This document shows, piece after piece, positions 18,712 through 25,644 of a stretch of 64,000 nucleotides of DNA; position 1 is the first letter of the stretch; each line of letters starts with the position of its first letter. The stretch covers positions 434,001-498,000 of the forward strand of contig CAVXVZ010000007.1 of the NCBI GenBank assembly GCA_963765375.1, written 5' to 3'. Below the pieces are notes generated by a model that worked only from the letters and a program-made list of their open reading frames with translations, was not told the origin of the DNA and did no database searches. This DNA comes from Roseiarcus sp963765375. Its GTDB lineage: Bacteria; Pseudomonadota; Alphaproteobacteria; Rhizobiales; Beijerinckiaceae. Made by a program: the position numbers and the translations under genes.

Positions 18712-18930
18712 ATGATACGCCTTAGGGAACCAAATGATAAGGAGATGACCGTGGGATTTCGACTGCCGCAGTACGTAGTCGAACTCATCGATATTCTTTG
18801 CCGCAGTGAGGATTTGAATAGGAGTCAATTCCTTCGGAGAGCTTTGGATTCGTATGAGCCAATGAGAGATGCTATTGCGGAGTTCGAAGCAGAAATATCA
18901 GCCTATGAGGAGCGGCAGGCAGGAGATTGA
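18712..18930 (+). CDS. Small ribbon-helix-helix DNA-binding protein
   Basis: 72 residues. The core MTVGFRLPQYVVELIDIL then DLNRSQFLRRALDSYE is the CopG/Arc-type RHH pattern: a beta strand with alternating polar residues, then two helices with the NRSQF turn. Such proteins are plasmid copy-control or antitoxin-type repressors. It lies 277 bp after the primase-helicase on the same strand and is directly coupled to the next frame (TGA then ATG at 18931). An internal Met at codon 12 directly before the beta strand could be an alternative start. Confidence 0.65.
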   Translation: MIRLREPNDKEMTVGFRLPQYVVELIDILCRSEDLNRSQFLRRALDSYEPMRDAIAEFEAEISAYEERQAGD

Positions 18931-19090
18931 ATGAACCACAAACATAAAGAAAGGCAAGATGAAATTGACGCTGCGAGAGATTTCAGTGAAGCCGTCGGTC
19001 GTTCTGAGGATCGTGATGAGGTTTGCAAGGAGAACCGTCAACGTCCCCCAGAGACAATCAGGCACCGCAAGGCGTCTCCCGCCGAAAATT
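18931..19090 (+). pseudogene. Small island protein, 3' end replaced by IS256 sequence
   Basis: A frame begins immediately after the RHH gene with MNHKHKERQDEIDAARDFSE and stays charged for about 45 residues. Beyond about 19090 the DNA regains high GC and belongs to the end region of an IS256-type element, so the continuing frame to 19311 is chimeric. I recognise no family. The end coordinate is approximate, set where composition changes. Confidence 0.4.
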
Positions 19091-19228
19091 CCATTGGAGG
19101 CGCTCTTCTTGGCGTTCTGATTCGTACCAGGTCCCGTCGCGGAAGTGGTTGGAATTGGGTTGGCGTAGTCTCCGGGTGTTCAACCCAAATGATTCCGGCG
19201 TTGGCGCGCTGGAACGGAGACCACGCCA

Positions 19229-19308
19229 TGACGAGTGATACCACGAAGGAGGCGGCTGTCGCCGCCGAGGGTTTGCTTTTCGATGATTGGTTCGACGCGA
19301 TCGAGGAC
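19229..19308 (+). pseudogene. IS256-family transposase, N-terminal fragment
   Basis: ATG 19229 gives MTSDTTKEAAVAAEGLLFDD then WFDAIED, the start of a group of IS256-type transposases whose next residues would be GVRARVR. It is cut at 19308 where the IS3 terminal repeat begins and supplies a TGA. Upstream sequence from about 19090 is presumably the IS256 end. No continuation exists on the far side of the IS3 element. Confidence 0.6.
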
Positions 19309-19384
19309 TGAACTGGACCCCATTCGTGGGACCACGAGGGGTTGAATTTAAGGTGTGATCTGGCCTGCCGTTGTCCTTCAAGAA

Positions 19385-20329
19385 TCAAGCTGCTTCTTGC
19401 TGCTTCTGTCTCTGCTGTGGGTATGTGGGCAACGCGTTTGCGTTGTCCAAGCGAAGCGGCATATCCACAGCCCTCGCCGCCGCCTCGATTTTGTCCATGC
19501 CGGCGAGCCACACCGCCATCGGCATTTGGTTGTTCATCGCCTGGTGAGGGCGCCGAAAATTGTAAAAGGTCATCCAGGAACTGATGCCGGACCGCGCCTC
19601 GCAGCCATCGGCGTAGGCTTTCAGATGCACTTCTTCGTACTTGATCGAGCGCCACAGCCGTTCGATGAAAATGTTGTCCATGAAGCGGCCGCGTCCGTCC
19701 ATCGAAATCTCGACGCCGGCCGTCACAAGCTTGCTGGTGAAAGCCTCGGCGGTGAAAGTGGAGCCCTGATCGGTATTGAAAATCCGCGGCTTTCCGAACC
19801 GAAGCAGCGCCTCCTCCAGCGCCGCCGCGCAGAAACTCGCATCGTTGGTGTTCGACAGCCGCCATGCCAGAACCGCCCGGCTGGCCCAGTCGATGATCGC
19901 CACCAGATAGAGGAAGCCGCACGCCATCGGGATGTAGGTCACGTCGGCCGCCCAAACATGGTTCGTCTCGACAATCTTCAGGCCGCGCAGCAGGTAGGGG
20001 TATATCTTGTGCCCGGGCGCGGCTTTGCTCGTGCCAGGGCGCGGAACCAGCGCCTCGATCCCCATCACCCGCATCAGCCGCCGCACTCGCTTGCGGTTGA
20101 CCCCACGACCTTCCTTGTTGAGTTCGAAGGTCATTCGCCGCGAGCCGTAGAACGGAAGTTCGAGATGCAGTTCGTCGATACGGCGCATCACCGCCAGATC
20201 GTCCGCCCCGGCGACAGGCTTGGAGCGGTAGACCCCCGAGCGCGTCAAGCTCAACAGCACGCATTGGCGGCGCACCGACAGGTCCTTGCCAAGCCGTTCG
20301 ACCATCGCTCTTCGATCGGGCGCGCTCAT
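19385..20329 (-). CDS. IS3-family transposase OrfB (DDE integrase)
   Basis: 314 residues with the N-terminal HTH_21-like region (LPFYGSRRMTFELNKEGRGVNRKRVRRLM) and the retroviral-type integrase core: VWAADVTYIPM (first Asp), IFNTDQGSTFT (second Asp) and DNIFIERLWRSIKYEE (Glu). This is the complete D-D-(35)-E triad of the IS3 family, and the GVEISMDGRGRFMDN segment is typical. Its ATG overlaps the stop of orfA (ATGA), so it is made by coupling or by frameshift fusion with OrfA. It ends close to the IS end and appears intact. Confidence 0.93.
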   Translation of the reverse strand: MSAPDRRAMVERLGKDLSVRRQCVLLSLTRSGVYRSKPVAGADDLAVMRRIDELHLELPFYGSRRMTFELNKEGRGVNRKRVRRLMRVMGIEALVPRPGTSKAAPGHKIYPYLLRGLKIVETNHVWAADVTYIPMACGFLYLVAIIDWASRAVLAWRLSNTNDASFCAAALEEALLRFGKPRIFNTDQGSTFTAEAFTSKLVTAGVEISMDGRGRFMDNIFIERLWRSIKYEEVHLKAYADGCEARSGISSWMTFYNFRRPHQAMNNQMPMAVWLAGMDKIEAAARAVDMPLRLDNANALPTYPQQRQKQQEAA

Positions 20330-20619
20330 CGCCCTGGCCTCCTGGCCAAGAAATCCCGTTCGACCGTCAGTTGGCCGATCTTGGCGTAAAGCTTGGCCGT
20401 CTCGCGCTCGCGCTCCTCCTCGCCATCCCCCGAACCGCTCGCCCCTCGGGCGAACAGGATCGCCGCATTGTCGAGAACCTGCTTCTTCCAGGCATAAATC
20501 TGGTTCGGATGCACCCCGTGCCGCTTCGCCAGTTCCGGAACCGTCGCATCCTCCCGCAGCGCCTCAAGCGCAATCTTCGCCTTGAACGCCGCATCAAACT
20601 TCTTGCGTGACTTCGTCAT
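20326..20619 (-). CDS. IS3-family transposase OrfA (HTH)
   Basis: 97 residues from ATG 20619 (GCGAGGA just upstream). MTKSRKKFDAAFKAKIALEA and VPELAKRHGVHPNQIYAWKKQ form the HTH_8/transposase-8 domain that binds the terminal repeats; a leucine-zipper-like tail (KLYAKIGQLTVERDFLARR) follows. The last residues overlap orfB by four bases. Intact. Confidence 0.92.
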   Translation of the reverse strand: MTKSRKKFDAAFKAKIALEALREDATVPELAKRHGVHPNQIYAWKKQVLDNAAILFARGASGSGDGEEERERETAKLYAKIGQLTVERDFLARRPGR

Positions 20620-20723
20620 TCCTCGCTCCATCGGTTGCGACAGAGCAGGACATTTCACACCTTAGCCAATGGTCCTAAATCCGGGGTCCAGCTCACTCAC
20701 CTGATCCGTCAGTCACGTGAGTC

Positions 20724-22061
20724 CTAAAAAGTGACCCGCGCCCTCAGGCTCGCGACCCAGAGCGATCCGGTGTTGGCATTGAGCGTTGGGTGCAGAATCC
20801 ACTGTAAGTCTGGAGTGATCGCCAGCTGGGACGTCAACTGAAAACGATAGAAGCCTTCGAAGACGTACTGATCTCGAAGGCCGCTATTCGCTGGCTGCGC
20901 CCAGCCCGCCGCCACGCCGAAAAGATCAGAATATTGCTGGAAGGGTCGAATTCCAAAACCGCCGTTCAAACTGCGATCCAGCTGCCACCCCTCCGACCAG
21001 CCACCGCGTAGAAACGCCATCATGTTGGGGAGAAATTGGTAGTTCGCGTTGAACGCGACCCCGTGCGATTTTGCTTCTCCGGTTAAGACGTTGGCGTCTT
21101 TGCTCCACAGTGTCAGCGAGACGTTGTTGGCGTCCATCGGGCCGCGACCCTGGATAGGCGTTCCGGTCCCGGCCAGCCCGCTCCAGCCCAGCTCGAGGTG
21201 CCGGAAATATTGGGGCCTGTTGAAGAAACTGTCGGCTGTGAACCCGACGTCGTCGCTGTAAACCGTGTAGACGCCGGCCTTCGCATAGAGACCGAAATTC
21301 GTTGGAAAGAGGGCGGCGACGGCGCCGAATCCGCGCAATGGAACCGGGATCGTTACGCTCGTTGTATACATTTGGTTGAGGTACTGCCGGTTGTCGTCAA
21401 AGAACGGATAGGGATTGACGTAGTTCGGCGCGAACAGCTTTCCGAACGTGTATTGGAAATGATGATCGAACAAATCCTGCCGGACGTAGAGTTGGGTCAC
21501 GCCGAGATTGAAGTCGCCCCAGGTCGGAGCAGTCGCTGTGCTTGAGCCCGTTCGCAGCCCCGCCTGCAACGGCGCGAACTCCGTGCCAACCGGCCCGCGA
21601 TCCTCGATCACCGCTTCGACCGTCATGACATCCGGCGTGCCGCGAAAAAGAATCTGCTGGCCGACGTTGAGCGTGAATTTTTGCCCGACCGAGTTGTGAT
21701 TGTCGGTTAGGCTGTTGGAGTAGTCCTGGCCGAGAACGCCTTCCGATCCGCCGATTGAAAATCCATATGTCTGTTGAAGGTCCTGCTTGAAGTCGAGCCA
21801 GGGCTGAAGCGGGCTCGGGAAGCGCAGGAACGACTGTTTAGGTTCGTCGTTCTCCTCTTCGTCGCCAATGCCTGAGAGGGTGCCGTCGAGGAGGTCAGGC
21901 GGCGGGTCGGAATTATACGACGGTAGAATAACGAGCGAACCGGTCGCGCCGGCAGGGACAGGCGCGATGCCGTCGTCAGCCAACGCCGCCGGCGCACGCC
22001 AGAGTGCGCAGGCGACAGCAAAGGCAATCAGCCGAACCTGCGGGGCCGCCGAGATTCTCAT
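20724..22061 (-). CDS. OprB-family carbohydrate-selective porin
   Basis: 445 residues with a signal peptide (cleavage near PAALA-DD), many alternating beta-strand segments and a C-terminal Phe (ARVTF), as in outer-membrane barrels. Phrases such as YGFSIGGSEGVLGQ, YTFGKLFAPNY, LELGWSGLAG, GVAAGWAQPANSGLRDQYVFEGFYRFQLTSQLAITPDLQ and WILHPTLN match the OprB porin family, which passes glucose and other sugars in Pseudomonas. The Pro-rich N-terminal part (about 30-80) is divergent. GGGAGG lies 10 bases before ATG 22061. The porin is downstream of a CoA-transferase-like gene on the same strand (66-bp gap). Confidence 0.88.
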   Translation of the reverse strand: MRISAAPQVRLIAFAVACALWRAPAALADDGIAPVPAGATGSLVILPSYNSDPPPDLLDGTLSGIGDEEENDEPKQSFLRFPSPLQPWLDFKQDLQQTYGFSIGGSEGVLGQDYSNSLTDNHNSVGQKFTLNVGQQILFRGTPDVMTVEAVIEDRGPVGTEFAPLQAGLRTGSSTATAPTWGDFNLGVTQLYVRQDLFDHHFQYTFGKLFAPNYVNPYPFFDDNRQYLNQMYTTSVTIPVPLRGFGAVAALFPTNFGLYAKAGVYTVYSDDVGFTADSFFNRPQYFRHLELGWSGLAGTGTPIQGRGPMDANNVSLTLWSKDANVLTGEAKSHGVAFNANYQFLPNMMAFLRGGWSEGWQLDRSLNGGFGIRPFQQYSDLFGVAAGWAQPANSGLRDQYVFEGFYRFQLTSQLAITPDLQWILHPTLNANTGSLWVASLRARVTF

Positions 22062-22127
22062 AGGCGCGCGCCTCCCAGCACCAGACGATGATCTTCTGCG
22101 GAAGGGCAGCGATTCGCTAGTGGGCGC

Positions 22128-23726
22128 TCAGCTCGCCCAGACAGGCAGATCACCACCGCGCACCGCCACCAGCGGATCGCGCCAGCGAATCGGCGTGCGC
22201 GAAAGGTTGACGAGCGGCGCGAGACGCTCGAGTTCGCCATAGGGAGTATGCCCGCGAATCACCTCGGGCGGGACGAGCCGATTCTCGGGCCCGCGGCGCT
22301 CCAGATCTGCCTGCGCGACCTGTCCAAGGCTCATGAACCACGTCGAGCAACGCGCGAGGTGCACACGGACGTGGTAGCTGCCGCCCTCACGCGCTCGCCG
22401 TCGGAGCGCGGCGATCACCCCCGCTGCCCCCATGTATCCGGCGATGTAGTCGTTCATCACGAAGGTGCGCGGAAAGCGCGGGCGTTGGCCGCCTCCCTCG
22501 ATCATGGTGAAGCCAGTGACGGTCAGCGCCTCCATGTCGAAGCCCGCGAACATCTTCCATGGACCTTCCCATCCGTAGGGGCGTACGGACAGGTATACGA
22601 TGCCGGGCTTCGCGCGCGCGACCTCCTCGGCCCCGAAGCCGAGCTCCTCCATCTTGCGCCCGCGGAAGCCCTCCACGAACACGTCGGCCCCGGGGATAAG
22701 ACGTTGCTGGACCCGGTTCTGCTCGGGGTTCTTCAGATCGAGCAGCGTCGAGCGCATGCCGACGTTCACGTCCACGATAATCCCGTCGTGCTCGAAGCCT
22801 TGATCGCGAGCGACATGCAGCGCCTCGGCCCCGTAGCCCGCGAGCGTGCGCGAGGCAGTGCTGCTGGCGATAACATGACTATTGGAGAGCACGCGGATGC
22901 CCGAGAGCGGCGCCGTCGGGTTGATCGCCCACGGGATTGGATCGCTCTCGCCGATTTTGATGATCTCGATGACCGGAATGTTGGCGATGGCCTTCCCTTG
23001 CGGATGCTCGGCCCATTCCGCGATGGTGCGGTGGATGCCCATGATCATCCCCGCTTCGCCGACCATCTCCTCCAGTTCAGCCGAATCGAAGGTGCGGATC
23101 CGGTCGGCGATCTGCTTCTGGTCGGGCCCCGCGCCGATGAGCGCGAGAAATCCGATGAAGTGATGCGGATAGATGCCAGTCGGGGTGACCAACCGACCGT
23201 CCTTGGCCTCAAACACCTGGAAGCCGAGCGGGTTGCCGAGGAGAAAGGGCGCCTGGATATTGCGGCCGTTCAGCGTCGGGTCCCAGTTCCACTCGGGGGG
23301 CAGCCAGCCCGGTGGCAACACGCCCGCGGCGATGTTGAAGTCAGCGAGGAAACGGGCCCAGGGCGCGATGCCGTAAAGGGCCTGGCGCAGATCGATGCTG
23401 AGCTCCTGGGCTTGGCCGGTGCGCTCGCGCCAGATGGCCGCGGCTCCCACGCCGCCCGCCATAGCTGGGATCGCCATGCAGGCGCCAAGCCGGAAGGGGC
23501 TTTGCAAGATCGGATCGCGTCCAGTGAATAGCACCCTCCCGCCAGCATCCTCGGCGCCGCCCCCGATGTCCCGCATGAAAGTGGCGAACGACTTGTCAAT
23601 ATCGAAGGAGGACGATTCCGACTGCGCCGTCGCCGGAGACACCCCGCCCGGTCCCGAGGCGATCGTCGCGGCAACAGCCGCAATTCCAGACGATCGAATG
23701 AAATCTCGGCGGGTCGCCTCAACCAT
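22128..23726 (-). CDS. CaiB/BaiF-like CoA-transferase family III protein with a Tat-type signal
   Basis: 532 residues. The N-terminus MVEATRRDFIRSSGIAAVAA followed by a hydrophobic stretch and PATAQ is a twin-arginine export signal (TRRDFI). The rest is a class III CoA-transferase: LSGIRVLSNSHVIASSTASRTLAGYGAEALHV in the second half is the family start motif, NVGMRSTLLDLKNPEQ follows, then FVEGFRG and KPGIVYLSVRPYGWEGPW, with the catalytic-type Asp in FAGFDMEA (Asp397). The order suggests two tandem family halves. Family III enzymes are cytoplasmic, so a Tat signal is odd; CoA is not known in the periplasm. Function and true substrate are uncertain. It is cotranscribable with the porin. Confidence 0.75.
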   Translation of the reverse strand: MVEATRRDFIRSSGIAAVAATIASGPGGVSPATAQSESSSFDIDKSFATFMRDIGGGAEDAGGRVLFTGRDPILQSPFRLGACMAIPAMAGGVGAAAIWRERTGQAQELSIDLRQALYGIAPWARFLADFNIAAGVLPPGWLPPEWNWDPTLNGRNIQAPFLLGNPLGFQVFEAKDGRLVTPTGIYPHHFIGFLALIGAGPDQKQIADRIRTFDSAELEEMVGEAGMIMGIHRTIAEWAEHPQGKAIANIPVIEIIKIGESDPIPWAINPTAPLSGIRVLSNSHVIASSTASRTLAGYGAEALHVARDQGFEHDGIIVDVNVGMRSTLLDLKNPEQNRVQQRLIPGADVFVEGFRGRKMEELGFGAEEVARAKPGIVYLSVRPYGWEGPWKMFAGFDMEALTVTGFTMIEGGGQRPRFPRTFVMNDYIAGYMGAAGVIAALRRRAREGGSYHVRVHLARCSTWFMSLGQVAQADLERRGPENRLVPPEVIRGHTPYGELERLAPLVNLSRTPIRWRDPLVAVRGGDLPVWAS

Positions 23727-23781
23727 CCTAACCTCCCAAGTTAGTTTTGTTTAATAACAAAGCTAAGGCAAACTTCCTGGC

Positions 23782-23802
23782 CCTGCAAACTCGATTTGCA
23801 GG
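23782..23802. terminator. Hairpin between CoA-transferase gene and group II intron
   Basis: CCTGCAAA-ctcga-TTTGCAGG forms a perfect 8-bp stem with a 5-base loop. It lies upstream of the minus-strand CoA-transferase gene and just before the 5' end of the first intron. There is no long T run. It could be a terminator or a feature of the intron insertion site; some bacterial group II introns prefer to insert next to such hairpins. Confidence 0.4.
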
Positions 23803-23867
23803 AACGCCGACGACGGCTCTGGGTCGGGATGGCGTCCATCACCTCGTCGAGAACGACGGCTATTTGC

Positions 23868-24476
23868 GTGCGCCGTGACAAGGCGGCGCTTTCCAGTGGG
23901 TGCAAGGCCCACCCGGCGAACGCTCCAGCCGGAAGCAACCGGAGCAGTCATGGAGGTGACGAAATGGCTGAAGCCTTCGGTGTAGCAGGTCACATATAGG
24001 TGACGGCGCGAGTGTGCGGGCCGCAACGCGAGTGAACGTCGAGCAAGCCCCGAAAAGGTCGATGTGCAGGCCGACCCGACTGCAACTTCGGGGAAGGCTG
24101 ATACGGCTGGTGAGATGAGCGAAGACGACGCCCAGTCGCTGCACCGGGGTACTGACGGCAGCACGTACATGAAGGAAAGCGCGCGCAACACGGGAAGCCC
24201 CAAAGCGCGGTCAGGGATGACCAACCAGACGCCCGCGAGGGACAGGCTGGGCGCTCTGGGGTGGCGGAGAGGTTCGTAGTACCGCGGAAACCGGGTAACT
24301 CCGGCGGAGGGAAGGAGCCTCAGTTCAAGACAGACGCAGAACGTGGCGAAGGACATGGAGATTGGGCAACCTATCAACTCCACATGATGTTCAGAAGCTG
24401 CCGATGGCGTCGCACGCGAAAGACGGCGTGAGGTCTTGTCCGAGAGCCGGATGCGGGAAATCTGCACGTCCGGTTG
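23868..24476 (+). ncRNA. Group II intron 1, ORF-less, ending in domain V
   Basis: The 5' end fits GTGYG (GTGCG at 23868). A 49-base block at 24271-24319 (GGTTCGTAGTACCGCGG..., ending GGAGGGAAGGAGCC) is shared with intron 2 and lies where domains II/III belong. Domain V is at 24444-24476: 8-bp lower helix GAGCCGGA/TCCGGTTG (one terminal mismatch) with the AGC triad, upper helix TGCGG/CTGCA, GAAAT loop and a 2-base CG bulge, 33 nt in all. No reverse-transcriptase frame exists where domain IV should be. No domain VI follows directly; the next intron begins on the last base. Splicing in trans would need an IEP encoded elsewhere. Confidence 0.75.
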
Positions 24477-25158
24477 TGTGTCCAGCGAAGGCTGGCATGT
24501 TCAGCAGGAGAAAGGCCTGCCGGGGCAAGAGTCAGAAGCCCCGTAGTTTGGATAGCAGGGTGGCGGGAAACCAAGACTCTGAAGCCTATCGACAACGTCT
24601 CCCTCGGGGAGACGACGAGTCACCGGGCCGTAACAACAGTGAACGCAAAAGTGGCCTCGAAAGTGAGTAGCCCCGAAGGCCGAGCCCTCAACCGGAGGGC
24701 GAAGGCAGCATGGGGAGCCGAAATCTGACCGATGCGGCTCCTTCACTTCGGCGGGGTGGAAGCGACAGCACGGTGACGAGGACATGCCGAGCAACTGGAG
24801 AAGCCCCCTCGTCCCGGCGCGAAATCGCCGGAGCAGGGTCGATCGTATAACCGGCTCAACCGGGAAGTCGATCGAAGGCGAGAGGGTGACGGATGGGTTC
24901 GCAGTAGCGTTGAGGCGGGGTAACGCCCGTGGAGCGAAGGAGCCCTGCTGTTTGTAAAGTCTCCGACCACAAGGAAGGCAAGGACGAGATGATAAAGGCG
25001 TCCATCGATTTGCAGGACCTGAGGCGGAGAATATACGTCAAGGCGAAGGCCGAGAGGTCCCATAAACCTTGAGGCGAAGCAAACAGGAGAGCGCAGTGCG
25101 GGAAATCCGCATGCTGCGTTCGACGAGGCGGGGGCTGGAAACGTGGCACGGCCGAGAT
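24476..25158 (+). ncRNA. Group II intron 2, ORF-less, with domains V and VI
   Basis: GTGTG at 24476 is followed by a CCAGC-gaag-GCTGG stem, a common intron 5' arrangement. The block at 24895-24944 (GGTTCGCAGTAGCG..., ending GGAGCGAAGGAGCC) matches intron 1. Domain V (25089-25121) is a complete hairpin: GAGCGCAG/CTGCGTTC with AGC triad, TGCGG/CCGCA, GAAAT loop and a TG bulge. Domain VI (25133-25153) is GGCTGG-aaacgtgg-C-A-CGGCC with a single bulged A at 25148 as the branch candidate. The 3' end is placed at ...GAGAT (25158) to fit the AY rule, which puts the branch 10 nt from the end rather than the usual 7-8, so it is approximate. No protein is encoded. Confidence 0.78.
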
Positions 25159-25644
25159 GGTGTGACACTCGCAGACGAAAGAGCGAGCCAACAGGGAACA
25201 CAAACTTCGGCCTAAACCGGCGCGCCAGTCCCCGACCCTACCGATGAGGGGGGTGTGGAAACGGAGCTATGGCTGAGCCACTAAGGCACCGCCAGACGAA
25301 AGGGGCGGTAAACCGATATGCTCAACCTAACGCCACCGCGCCACACTCCTACTCTACCGAATCCTGCCGTCTGCTTCGCGCAAAAACCGGCCATTCGCAG
25401 ACGACTGCGCGAACGGGTCAAATCGACCCAAAGCACGCGCTCAAGGTAGGCCCTATGAACGAGCGGAAAGCGGGACGAAGCGGTCTTTGGCTGAACGGGT
25501 AGGCTGCGCCCAAGTGTGGTCGCTTCTATTTGGCGGACGAACCACCGAGCTCGTATCGAGGGGGTCCGCTATTCGGAACAGTGACCTGCGGGGCTGCCGC
25601 AAGGACGACGACGCGATGAAGTCTCGGGTTAATTCGATCCGAAG
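25159..25644. other. Non-coding stretch between introns and tamB
   Basis: No convincing protein gene on either strand. It begins with GGTGTGACACTCGC and a CTCGC/GCGAG hairpin that resembles another intron 5' end (GTGTG at 25161), but I find no domain V pattern before tamB. Many short GC-rich helices are possible. It could be a 3' exon, a truncated third intron, or the missing distal part of intron 1. Function not assigned. Confidence 0.35.

Larger units (their letters stand above)
19309..20695 (-). mobile_element. IS3-family insertion sequence, 1387 bp
   Basis: The ends are TGAACTGGACCCC at 19309 and the complement of TGAGCTGGACCCC ending at 20695, giving the TG...CA termini and about 13-bp inverted repeats of IS3 elements. 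It carries orfA and orfB on the minus strand. The 3-bp flanks do not match (gac and ctc), and the two flanks are unrelated (IS256 fragment and porin gene end), so a deletion or recombination followed insertion. Confidence 0.8.

Noticed and set aside
22248..23531. 427-residue antisense frame opposite the CoA-transferase gene
   Set aside because: Shadow ORF, rich in Asp/Arg/His repeats, without any recognisable domain.
23763..25201. Several 60-230-residue frames over the group II introns
   Set aside because: They change frame with the RNA helices, show no family similarity, and the conserved domain V hairpins explain the sequence better as RNA.
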